Source of the DNA: Acidobacteriaceae bacterium
GTDB lineage: Bacteria > Acidobacteriota > Terriglobia > Terriglobales > Acidobacteriaceae
Assembly: GCA_025350325.1 (NCBI GenBank)
Contig: JANXYB010000005.1
Coordinates: forward strand, 19,283 to 83,282
Length of the DNA: 64,000 nt
Direction: 5' to 3'
This document shows, piece after piece, positions 1 through 8,849 of the stretch. A program made the translations under genes and the position numbers. A model generated the notes under the pieces. The model worked only from the letters and a program-made list of their open reading frames with translations. It was not told where the DNA came from and ran no database searches. Every line of letters starts with the position of its first letter. Positions within the stretch are counted from its first letter, which is position 1.

Positions 1-1127
<1,127 letters not shown>

Positions 1128-1155
1128 ACGCTTGCCACCTCGCTAATCGCACCAC

Positions 1156-1189
1156 AAGAGGCCATTCCGCCATCGGAATGGCCTCTTTT
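1156..1189 (+). terminator. Rho-independent terminator of mdh
   Basis: A perfect 14-base-pair stem (1156-1169 with 1174-1187) closes a four-base loop and runs into a short T tract. It lies 29 bases after the mdh stop codon. Confidence 0.9.
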
Positions 1190-1418
1190 CTTGGAGTCAA
1201 CCGAATGGATGAGTATCTGACCCATCCATTGGGCGAAGACCGGTATACCTCCGGCAAAAGACACTTCTGGTGAAGTGCTGGCGCCCATGCGTATTTCTGC
1301 CGCCCCAAGGCACACAAAGCACGCACGCAGCGACCTACCGCCGAAAAAGTTTTTCCCGGTTCCCGATCGCAGTCCCAGCAAGAGGACTTTTACCACGCAA
1401 GTTTCTTCAAGGAGCGCC

Positions 1419-4400
1419 ATGTTTCGCCGATTCCTCTACGTCTCTCTCTGCCTCGCCTTCGTCCTTGTCACAGCGCACGCCCAAAGCAATTATGCAGTCG
1501 TGCGCGGATCGATTCTCGACCCGCAACATCATGCGATTGCCGGTGCCCATGTCCACATTACGGCGGTGGGAACCGGCTCTGAACGCGAAGTTTCAGCTAA
1601 TGGCACAGGCCTCTTTGAAATTGCCGGCCTGCATCCGGGCGCATACAAGCTCACGGTCGATAGCACTGGATTCAAACACGGCGAACGAACCATCGATCTC
1701 GAAGTCGGTCAGCAGGCAACCATCGACCTGGAACTGAGTCTCAGCAGCGATACGCAAACCGTTACTGTAAAAGCCTCCGGCGAACTGCTCAAGACTCAAG
1801 ATGCCAGCGTGGGCGAAGTCGTGGATCAGCGTTCGGTCGATTCCCTACCCCTCAACGGCCGCATGCTGATTGACCTGGTCCTCACTGTGCCCGGAGCGCA
1901 CCTCAGCCACGGAGCATCTGCCGGCGATATGAATCCGCTCTACTGGCGGCCCGGCCAGCGTTCGGCAGTCAGCATCGGCGGCAGCCGTCCCAACGCAAAC
2001 TACTTTCTGCTCGATGGCGCAACCAATACCGACCCAACATTCAGCACGCAAAACCTGAGTGCCTCGCCTGATGCGGTGCAGGAGTTCCAGGTACAGACCG
2101 GCAGCTACTCCGCAGACATGGGCGGCGCAGGCGGCGGCCAGATCAATATCGTCACCCGCTCCGGCTCGGGCAACTTTCACGGCACCGCCTACGAATTTCT
2201 TCGCAACGGCGCGATGGACGCTCACTCGTTCAACCAGATGGGCAGCTCGAATTTTCTGGTGCAAAATAACTTTGGCGCTTCTGTCGGAGGCCCGGTCTGG
2301 CATGCCGGCAAAACATTCTTTTTTGTGAATTACGAAGCGCTGCGCAATGTTGAATTGATGGCGATGGTCGATACTGTTCCGACGCCTGCCGAGGTCTCCG
2401 GTGACTTCAGTCAGAGCGGCGTGAACATCTACGATCCCAACTCGACCACGGCTAACCCGAGTTACAACCCCAACATTCCGATCAGCAAGACCAATCCCCA
2501 ATATATTCGCCAACAATTTTCTTACAACGGCGTGCCCAATGTGATCCCGCCGAGCATGATCACGCAAGCCGCGTCAATCATGCTTAATGCGTACACGCCA
2601 CAGCCCAACACAATGAACATGGGCTCAACCACAATGATGGGCCAGCCGACCGTGATCGGTGCGGGCAACGACGCCAACAATTTTCTCGACTCGCGCAAAC
2701 AGCGCATGACCAACGACCAGGGAACTGTGCGCATCGACCATAGTTTCGGCAACGGCGATACGGCGTTTTTCCGCTACTCAGGTGCGGGCGAATACGGATT
2801 TATGCCAGAGGGGCTGCCGGGCTTCGGCTTCTATCACGACGATCTATCGCAGCAGGGCATCCTCGCATACAATCACGTCTTCTCTTCGCATCTCGTCAAT
2901 ATGGCGACGGGCGCCATCTCGCGCTTGAGCATGATGCACACCACCGAGAGCGCAAACAAAATCGATATCGTTTCACAACTGGGAATTAATGGAACCGGTT
3001 TCGGCGGTTCGGCAGCCTGGGGCGCTCCCTACTTCAACGTGCAGGGCTATTCGCCGCTCGGCGACAGCTATCTGGCCACTCCAATGCACGCGTGGGACAC
3101 CGTCGTCGAAGGGCGTGACACCCTAAACTGGCAGGCAGGTCGCCACAGCGCCAAATTTGGCGGCGCTTATCGGAAATTCATCTGGCCGATGTGGGGATTT
3201 TTTCAAAACCGCGGCTACTACCAATTCACCAATGGCTACACAACTGAGTACGCACTCAACGACGGCCATACCGGATCGTCGCTGGCCAGCTTTCTCCTCG
3301 GCCTACCCGCGGCGCGGCAGGGCCAGGTAGGCGTGCCGCAGATGGATCTGCGCCAGTGGTATGCAGACGGATACGCGCAAGATGCATGGCGCGTTACTCC
3401 TACGACCACGCTCACCTACGGCGGACGCTATGAGTTTATGAGTCCTCTGGTCGACATCCGTTACACCAACAGCAATCTTGACCTCAGCAGTGGAGCCCCG
3501 CGCGTTTTCATCGGCGGACAAAACGGTTATCCCAAGGGCTTGATGTACGCCAATCACACCAACTTTGCACCGCGCCTTGGCCTCGCACAAAGTTTGCCGC
3601 GCCTCGGCCTGGTCGCCCATATCGCTTACGGCATCTTCTATACGCCGGTCGATATGAACACGTGGTGCAATCAGCGCCACAACGTGCCATATGTATTTCC
3701 AGAGACGGCGCAGGTCGATCCGTTTGTGACCCCCGCCACGCCGCTCACGTTGAACTTCCCTGCTCCGGTCCTGGGCAAAACCGCGGTCAGCTTTACCAGC
3801 CTGCAGCTGCACGCCCCGCCGCAATACATTCAGCAGTGGAGTGCGTCCATCGAAAAGCAACTTGGTAGCGAAACCACAGTTGAGGTTGGCTATCTTGGCG
3901 CTGGCGGATTTCACCTGCAGCGTTCGCACCTTATCAACAACGCGCAACCCGGACCAGGCCTGATTCAGCCTCGCCGCCCCCATCCAAAAATCAGCTTCGT
4001 GCCTAACACCGTTTTCCCAACAAGCGTCGCGCAATCCATGACCAGCTCAACCTTCCCAGTCAGCACCATTAACCTGCTCGAAAATACTTCGCAGAGCTGG
4101 TACGACGCTGGCTATGTCAACGCCCGCCGTCGCTATGCGAATGGCCTCAGCCTCCTCGCGAACTACACCTTTGCCAAGTCGCTCGAGAATGCTCCCGACT
4201 TCCGCTCGCCGATGTTCGAGGCCGCTACGCCTCAAAACAACGACGACCTGAGTGCTGAGAGGGGCCCGGGCTGCGACATCCGCCATCGCTTTGCTCTTAG
4301 CGCTGTCTACAGTTCGCGCGCTTACGGAACAAACCGTCTCGAGCGTATACTCACGCGCGATTGGCGCGGCTCTCTCGAATACCAGACGCAGTCTGGATTT

Positions 4401-4811
4401 CCCCTCACTATTTCTGTCTTTGGCGATACTGCCAACGCGGGCACCGTCGTCGGTGAGAATCCCATTCGCGCCAACCTGACAGGGCAAAAAGTGTTTGGCA
4501 CCGGCACACGCAACTCCACCAAATGGATCAACCCCGGTGCGTTTGCCGCGCCCCCCGCCTACACCTATGGCAACGTCGGACGCAACTCCGTCTACGGACC
4601 CGGTCTACAAACAATGGACGTGGGCCTCGTGCGAGAATTCCCCGTCGGCGAAAAAGCCAGGTTCGAAGCACGCGCCGAATTCTTCAACGCGCTCAACCAC
4701 ACCAACCTCGGAACGCCGAATCGATTCGTGAATACTTCAAGCTTCGGCAGCATTACCGAGGTCGCCACACCGGGCCGCGAGATTCAATTGAGCGCGCGCC
4801 TCAGCTTTTAA
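1419..4811 (+). CDS. TonB-dependent receptor, Oar-like, with carboxypeptidase-regulatory-like N-terminal domain
   Basis: Outer-membrane receptor of 1130 residues; the substrate cannot be read from sequence. I place the start at 1419 (MFRRFLYVSL), just after AAGGAG at 1409-1414, because it gives a clean signal peptide ending near AHA-QS; an open frame extends upstream to 1275 without a ribosome site. An Ig-like carboxypeptidase-regulatory domain follows (VVRGSILDPQHHAIAGAHV), then a plug with the LPLNGR motif typical of Oar-type receptors, then a long beta-barrel rich in aromatic-ended strands that closes with the terminal Phe of ARLSF. No TonB box is obvious. Receptors of this size and design are abundant in Acidobacteriota and often linked to glycan uptake, but no partner enzyme lies beside it. 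It converges with the hydrolase on the other strand. Confidence 0.88.
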   Translation: MFRRFLYVSLCLAFVLVTAHAQSNYAVVRGSILDPQHHAIAGAHVHITAVGTGSEREVSANGTGLFEIAGLHPGAYKLTVDSTGFKHGERTIDLEVGQQATIDLELSLSSDTQTVTVKASGELLKTQDASVGEVVDQRSVDSLPLNGRMLIDLVLTVPGAHLSHGASAGDMNPLYWRPGQRSAVSIGGSRPNANYFLLDGATNTDPTFSTQNLSASPDAVQEFQVQTGSYSADMGGAGGGQINIVTRSGSGNFHGTAYEFLRNGAMDAHSFNQMGSSNFLVQNNFGASVGGPVWHAGKTFFFVNYEALRNVELMAMVDTVPTPAEVSGDFSQSGVNIYDPNSTTANPSYNPNIPISKTNPQYIRQQFSYNGVPNVIPPSMITQAASIMLNAYTPQPNTMNMGSTTMMGQPTVIGAGNDANNFLDSRKQRMTNDQGTVRIDHSFGNGDTAFFRYSGAGEYGFMPEGLPGFGFYHDDLSQQGILAYNHVFSSHLVNMATGAISRLSMMHTTESANKIDIVSQLGINGTGFGGSAAWGAPYFNVQGYSPLGDSYLATPMHAWDTVVEGRDTLNWQAGRHSAKFGGAYRKFIWPMWGFFQNRGYYQFTNGYTTEYALNDGHTGSSLASFLLGLPAARQGQVGVPQMDLRQWYADGYAQDAWRVTPTTTLTYGGRYEFMSPLVDIRYTNSNLDLSSGAPRVFIGGQNGYPKGLMYANHTNFAPRLGLAQSLPRLGLVAHIAYGIFYTPVDMNTWCNQRHNVPYVFPETAQVDPFVTPATPLTLNFPAPVLGKTAVSFTSLQLHAPPQYIQQWSASIEKQLGSETTVEVGYLGAGGFHLQRSHLINNAQPGPGLIQPRRPHPKISFVPNTVFPTSVAQSMTSSTFPVSTINLLENTSQSWYDAGYVNARRRYANGLSLLANYTFAKSLENAPDFRSPMFEAATPQNNDDLSAERGPGCDIRHRFALSAVYSSRAYGTNRLERILTRDWRGSLEYQTQSGFPLTISVFGDTANAGTVVGENPIRANLTGQKVFGTGTRNSTKWINPGAFAAPPAYTYGNVGRNSVYGPGLQTMDVGLVREFPVGEKARFEARAEFFNALNHTNLGTPNRFVNTSSFGSITEVATPGREIQLSARLSF

Positions 4812-4842
4812 TGGCGATAAGGTTTGTCCCTGAGCTCGGCAG

Positions 4843-5760
4843 TTAGTCCTTGAGAAACTCGAGCACCTTCGGAGCGATCTGGCTCGCGCACTCGTTTGGG
4901 GCCAGATGGCCGCATCCGGGAATCGCTTCCAACTCCGATTGCGGAATCAGGCGATGCATCATTTCACCTTGGCTAAACGGAAAAAGCCGATCTTCCCTAC
5001 CCCATACAATCAGCACCCGCATCTTCAATCCCGGCGTCAGGGTGTCAGTAGTGTCGCGACCCAGCATCATTGAATCGATCGCTCGACGGATTACCCAAAG
5101 ATTGTTGCGCGAACTTCGCAAAATGTCCCTGACGACGAATGCTGGAAGCATGGGAGGCTTCGGAATGAGCAGAGCGTAGAGTTGTTCCAGTTCAGCCGGC
5201 GAACTTGGCGTGAAGAGCTGCGTATCCCACACCGGCTTCTCGTAAATGCCGGCGCTGTCAAAAAGCATCAGGCGTTGCACGCGTGCAGGGTGAGCACTCG
5301 CAACGCGCTGCGCGACCCAGCCGCCCATCGACCATCCGCCGAGGTCGAACTGCTTCAAACCCGTCGAATCGGCAAACCCAATAACGACCGAGGCCTCGTC
5401 CGCTATCGAATAAGAAAAATCCGTCGGTTTGTCGCTCCGCCCAAAGCCCAACAGATCTGGCATGTATACGCGATAACCGGCTTTGGTGAGATAAGGCGCA
5501 AGATTCTGCCAATCCTCCGATCGGCCACCCAGCCCATGCACAAGCACCACAGCCGTCCCATTAACCGGTCCCATCGTGTAGTAGTGAACGCGATGCCCTG
5601 CAATCGTCGTATAGCGGCTGTCCGCACCGGAAAGGAGCATGTGAAGCTCTCCGTATTCCCGAAAGAATTTGACGGGCCGCGCCCAGATCGCCGCAAAAAC
5701 CAATATCGCCCCAGCCAGCAATAAACCCACGAACCACTTGAACTTACCGATCCGTGTCAC
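4843..5760 (-). CDS. Membrane-anchored alpha/beta hydrolase
   Basis: Serine hydrolase of 305 residues, probably acting on an ester or lipid substrate at the inner membrane; the substrate is unknown. One hydrophobic segment at about residues 9-27 anchors the protein. The fold then shows the oxyanion motif HGLGG, the nucleophile elbow GWSMGG (S144), an acid in WGREDR (D257) and the catalytic His in GCGH (H285). It resembles the ABHD6/monoglyceride-lipase-like group. I chose the GTG at 5760 because it overlaps the stop of the Nudix gene (GTGA) and follows AGGAGG in the Nudix coding sequence; the frame is open further upstream without such support. The overlap implies translational coupling. Confidence 0.85.
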   Translation of the reverse strand: MTRIGKFKWFVGLLLAGAILVFAAIWARPVKFFREYGELHMLLSGADSRYTTIAGHRVHYYTMGPVNGTAVVLVHGLGGRSEDWQNLAPYLTKAGYRVYMPDLLGFGRSDKPTDFSYSIADEASVVIGFADSTGLKQFDLGGWSMGGWVAQRVASAHPARVQRLMLFDSAGIYEKPVWDTQLFTPSSPAELEQLYALLIPKPPMLPAFVVRDILRSSRNNLWVIRRAIDSMMLGRDTTDTLTPGLKMRVLIVWGREDRLFPFSQGEMMHRLIPQSELEAIPGCGHLAPNECASQIAPKVLEFLKD

Positions 5761-6221
5761 TTTTCCTCCTGCATATCCCTCCTGGGACTTTGCACCCGCT
5801 GCCAGCCCACTTCGATCACCCGCACCGTCGCCCGATCGAGTTCCAGCGCACCGCCGTCTATCCATTCTTCGCGCCGCACCCAGCGCACATCCTCCGCATC
5901 TGAGCGTGCACGCAGTTTGCCACCAACCACGCGGCAGAGGTAGTCGGCAATCACGTAATGGTAGCGAACCCGCTCCGCCTCACGGTGAACGCGATCAACC
6001 AATTCAATCAACTCGATCGCTTCGACCGTCAACCCCGTCTCCTCTTCAACCTCACGCACCACGCCATCGACTATCAATTCGCCTAATTCGAGCAGGCCTC
6101 CGGGTAACGACCACTTTCCTTTTAGCGGCTCATGTCCTCGCCGTACCAGCAAAACACGTCCCTTGTCGATGACCACTGCTCCCACAGCCATCAGCGGCGA
6201 ATTCGGAAATTCTCTCTGCAT
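5757..6221 (-). CDS. Nudix hydrolase
   Basis: Hydrolyses a nucleoside-diphosphate-linked substrate, exact substrate unknown. The 154-residue protein carries a complete Nudix box, GX5EX7REVEEETGL, beginning near residue 41, so the metal-binding glutamates are present. The flanking beta strands (AVGAVVIDKGRVLLVRRG) are those of ADP-ribose pyrophosphatase or MutT-type members. It is the first gene of a two-gene leftward operon; its last codons contain the Shine-Dalgarno of the alpha/beta hydrolase. The divergent gene on the other side is the copper chaperone, and the 134 bases between them must hold both promoters. Confidence 0.88.
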   Translation of the reverse strand: MQREFPNSPLMAVGAVVIDKGRVLLVRRGHEPLKGKWSLPGGLLELGELIVDGVVREVEEETGLTVEAIELIELVDRVHREAERVRYHYVIADYLCRVVGGKLRARSDAEDVRWVRREEWIDGGALELDRATVRVIEVGWQRVQSPRRDMQEEK

Positions 6222-6355
6222 AGGCCTCCGATGTTGGCGATGTCTTTACCATATCTTCTTATCTCGCTCCGACACGAAGGTCACCTAAAGTTGCCATTTA
6301 GACTGCGTTTGCATCGCTTGCCTACGCGTATCATCAAATCGCATAGGAGTGTCCA

Positions 6356-6562
6356 ATGGCGGAAATTACGCTGCTCATTGATGGGATGCACTGCGGAGCG
6401 TGTATTCGCCGCGTCACCCAGGCCCTATCGTCTGCTGAAGGGGTCAGCGTTTCAGAGGTGCGGCTTGGCGCGGCACGCATCAGTGCACCCGACGCGACGC
6501 CGCCCGATGCTGCCATCGCAGCGTTGGCCAAAGCTGGATTCGCAGCCCACGTGGAGAAATAA
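6356..6562 (+). CDS. copZ: CopZ-like copper chaperone (single HMA domain)
   Basis: Small cytoplasmic metal-binding protein of 68 residues that probably hands Cu(I) to the adjacent ATPase. The metal site is GMHCGAC (C13 and C16) within one ferredoxin-like HMA fold; no other domain is present. The ATG follows GGAG with six bases between. Only eight bases separate its stop from the ATPase start, so the two are one operon. No CueR- or CsoR-type operator is evident upstream. The family match is firm; copper rather than zinc is inferred from the CPC motif of its partner. Confidence 0.88.
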   Translation: MAEITLLIDGMHCGACIRRVTQALSSAEGVSVSEVRLGAARISAPDATPPDAAIAALAKAGFAAHVEK

Positions 6563-6570
6563 CTCCATCG

Positions 6571-8829
6571 ATGCCGGTATCCCTCACAGAATCGGTTACT
6601 TTGCCCGTGGTGGGCATGACGTGCGCCTCCTGCCAGCACCACGTTGAAGGAGCCTTGCAGGCGACCCCTGGCGTTGAGTCTGCGCGTGTCGATCTGATGG
6701 GCAATCGTGCCACCATTGTTTTCGACCCAAGCGTAGCTTCCGCGCAGACGCTCATCGATGCAATCCGCGGGGCTGGATACGATGCGGTGCTACCGCATGG
6801 CGATGAACACGCTCCTGAAGACAGTCTCGACGCCCCCGGCGGTCCAGGAGTAAAAGCGGCTGTAACGCTTGCCGCCGGAGTCGTGGCGATGATGCTGGCC
6901 ATGCCGCTCGATGACCAGATGGGCGTGCTTGATCGAAACTTCATGAGCATCTTCCCCTGGCTTTATGCTCTGCCGCCAGACTTGCTGCGCTGGTTCCTAT
7001 TGATAACGACGGCGGCACTCATGGTATGGGCAGGCCGCGGCATTTATGTCAGCGCAGCGAGCGCACTGCGCCACGGCACGACCAATATGAACACGCTGGT
7101 CGGATTGGGTACCGGCGTGGCTTTTCTTTACTCGGCCTATGCCACGTTTTTCCCTTCACCGGACCGGCAGGTCTACTTCGACGCGGTGCTGCTCATCACT
7201 GGCTTTTTGCTATTGGGCAAAACGCTGGAACACCGCGCGAAGCGCCGAGCTTTAGCCGCGTTGAATGCGCTGAGTCGCCTGCGTCCCGTCACCGCGCGCC
7301 GAATACTTAAAGGCCTTGAGTCCATGGTACCGCTCAGTGAGATCGGCCCGGGCGACAGCGTACTGGTGCTGCCCGGCGAACGATTCCCCGTGGACGCGAC
7401 AATTTCCGAGGGCCGCACCAGCGTTGATGAGTCCATGCTGACCGGCGAGTCGATGCCCCAGCCACGCGAGGTTGGCGGACGCGTCCTGGCCGGCTCGCTT
7501 AACTATGACGGAGCTGTGGTCTGCGAAGCTCAATCCACGGGCGGAGCGACCGTGCTGGCGCAGATCACCAGAATGGTCGAGCAAGCGCAATCATCGCGTG
7601 CGCCGATGGAGCGGCTGGCCGACCGCGCCAGTTCCATCTTTGTCCCGATTGTGCTAAGTCTTGCTGCGGTCACCTTTGCAGCATGGTTGATGATTGGGCA
7701 CTCGCTTCCGATGGCCCTGGCCAACACAGTTGCCGTGCTGGTCATCGCGTGCCCTTGCGCTATGGGACTGGCGGTTCCCGCGGCGCTCACCGTTGCGGTG
7801 GGGCGCGGCGCGCAACTCGGAGTGCTCTTCAAAGGTGGTGAGGCGCTGGAGAGGCTGGCCCATGTCGACATCGTGGTGCTCGACAAGACCGGCACGCTCA
7901 CCATTGGCCATCCCGTGCTCCAGTCCGTGAGGACGGTAGGGGGTTACAAAGAAGCGGACATTTTACGCATCGCTGCTGCTGCGGAAGAGCGTTCAAACCA
8001 TCCCCTCGCGCATGCCTTGGTCGATTTTGCGCGCGCCCGGAGCCTGAGATGGAAGCCGGCGGAAGATGTGCAAATTCTGCCTGGTCGTGGTCTCACAGCG
8101 AAGGTCGAGAATTTCAGTTGCGTGCTTGGAAACGAAGCTCTCTTTCGCGAAATGTATATTCGAATGCCAGACGCCATTCCACCCACCAGACCCGGCGTGA
8201 CGCGCCTGTGGATGGCGCTCGACGATCAGGCCGTCGGCTGCTTCGACGCGCGAGACATGCTACGCCCAGATGGAGCAGCGGCGGTCGATGCGCTCCACAG
8301 CGCCGGTCTGCGCGTGCTGATGCTTACCGGCGACTCCGCTGTGGCGGCCGCTCCCATTGCCAACCAGGCACATATAGACGAATTTGAGGCGGACCTTGAC
8401 CCGGCAGGCAAGCTGGCGCGTATTCGCGCCCTGCAAAGCGAAGGCCATCGCGTTGCGATGGTGGGGGACGGCATCAACGATGCGGCAGCGCTTGCCCAGG
8501 CAAACGTCGGCATCGCAATGGGCACAGGAACAGACCTGGCCAAGGAGGCTGGCGACGTCCTGCTCTTGCGGTCGACTCCCGAAGTCATACCTGCCTCTCT
8601 CGATTTAGCGCGCTCCACTGTCCGCGTCATGCACGAAAACCTGATTTGGGCGGCCATCTACAACATCCTTGGAATACCGCTTGCCGCCGGGCTGTTGTAC
8701 CCCGCGTTTCACATCCTGCTCAGCCCCTGGCTGGCTGCTGCGGCGATGGCTCTCAGTTCGTTAAGCGTTTTGGGCAACAGCCTGCGCCTGCGCAACTGGC
8801 GGCCCGTCCCGCCCGCCCAGGCGCGATAA
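6571..8829 (+). CDS. copA: Copper-translocating P-type ATPase
   Basis: P1B-type pump of 752 residues that exports Cu(I) from the cytoplasm at the cost of ATP. An N-terminal HMA domain binds metal through GMTCASC (C18, C21). Membrane helices follow, then the actuator TGES motif, the transmembrane metal site CPC (residues 394-396), the phosphorylated Asp in DKTGTLT (D438), the HP signature in the nucleotide domain (SNHPLAHAL) and the hinge GDGIND. All family motifs are intact. The CPC form marks copper or silver specificity. It is co-transcribed with the chaperone gene upstream. The next gene starts 20 bases downstream, so read-through into the lipid export gene is possible. Confidence 0.95.
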   Translation: MPVSLTESVTLPVVGMTCASCQHHVEGALQATPGVESARVDLMGNRATIVFDPSVASAQTLIDAIRGAGYDAVLPHGDEHAPEDSLDAPGGPGVKAAVTLAAGVVAMMLAMPLDDQMGVLDRNFMSIFPWLYALPPDLLRWFLLITTAALMVWAGRGIYVSAASALRHGTTNMNTLVGLGTGVAFLYSAYATFFPSPDRQVYFDAVLLITGFLLLGKTLEHRAKRRALAALNALSRLRPVTARRILKGLESMVPLSEIGPGDSVLVLPGERFPVDATISEGRTSVDESMLTGESMPQPREVGGRVLAGSLNYDGAVVCEAQSTGGATVLAQITRMVEQAQSSRAPMERLADRASSIFVPIVLSLAAVTFAAWLMIGHSLPMALANTVAVLVIACPCAMGLAVPAALTVAVGRGAQLGVLFKGGEALERLAHVDIVVLDKTGTLTIGHPVLQSVRTVGGYKEADILRIAAAAEERSNHPLAHALVDFARARSLRWKPAEDVQILPGRGLTAKVENFSCVLGNEALFREMYIRMPDAIPPTRPGVTRLWMALDDQAVGCFDARDMLRPDGAAAVDALHSAGLRVLMLTGDSAVAAAPIANQAHIDEFEADLDPAGKLARIRALQSEGHRVAMVGDGINDAAALAQANVGIAMGTGTDLAKEAGDVLLLRSTPEVIPASLDLARSTVRVMHENLIWAAIYNILGIPLAAGLLYPAFHILLSPWLAAAAMALSSLSVLGNSLRLRNWRPVPPAQAR

Positions 8830-8849
8830 ACTAACGCAAGAGCCCACCT

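Noticed and set aside
5182..5724. 180-codon plus-strand frame opposite the alpha/beta hydrolase
   Set aside because: Composition is arginine-rich and typical of an antisense shadow; the minus-strand hydrolase has full catalytic motifs.
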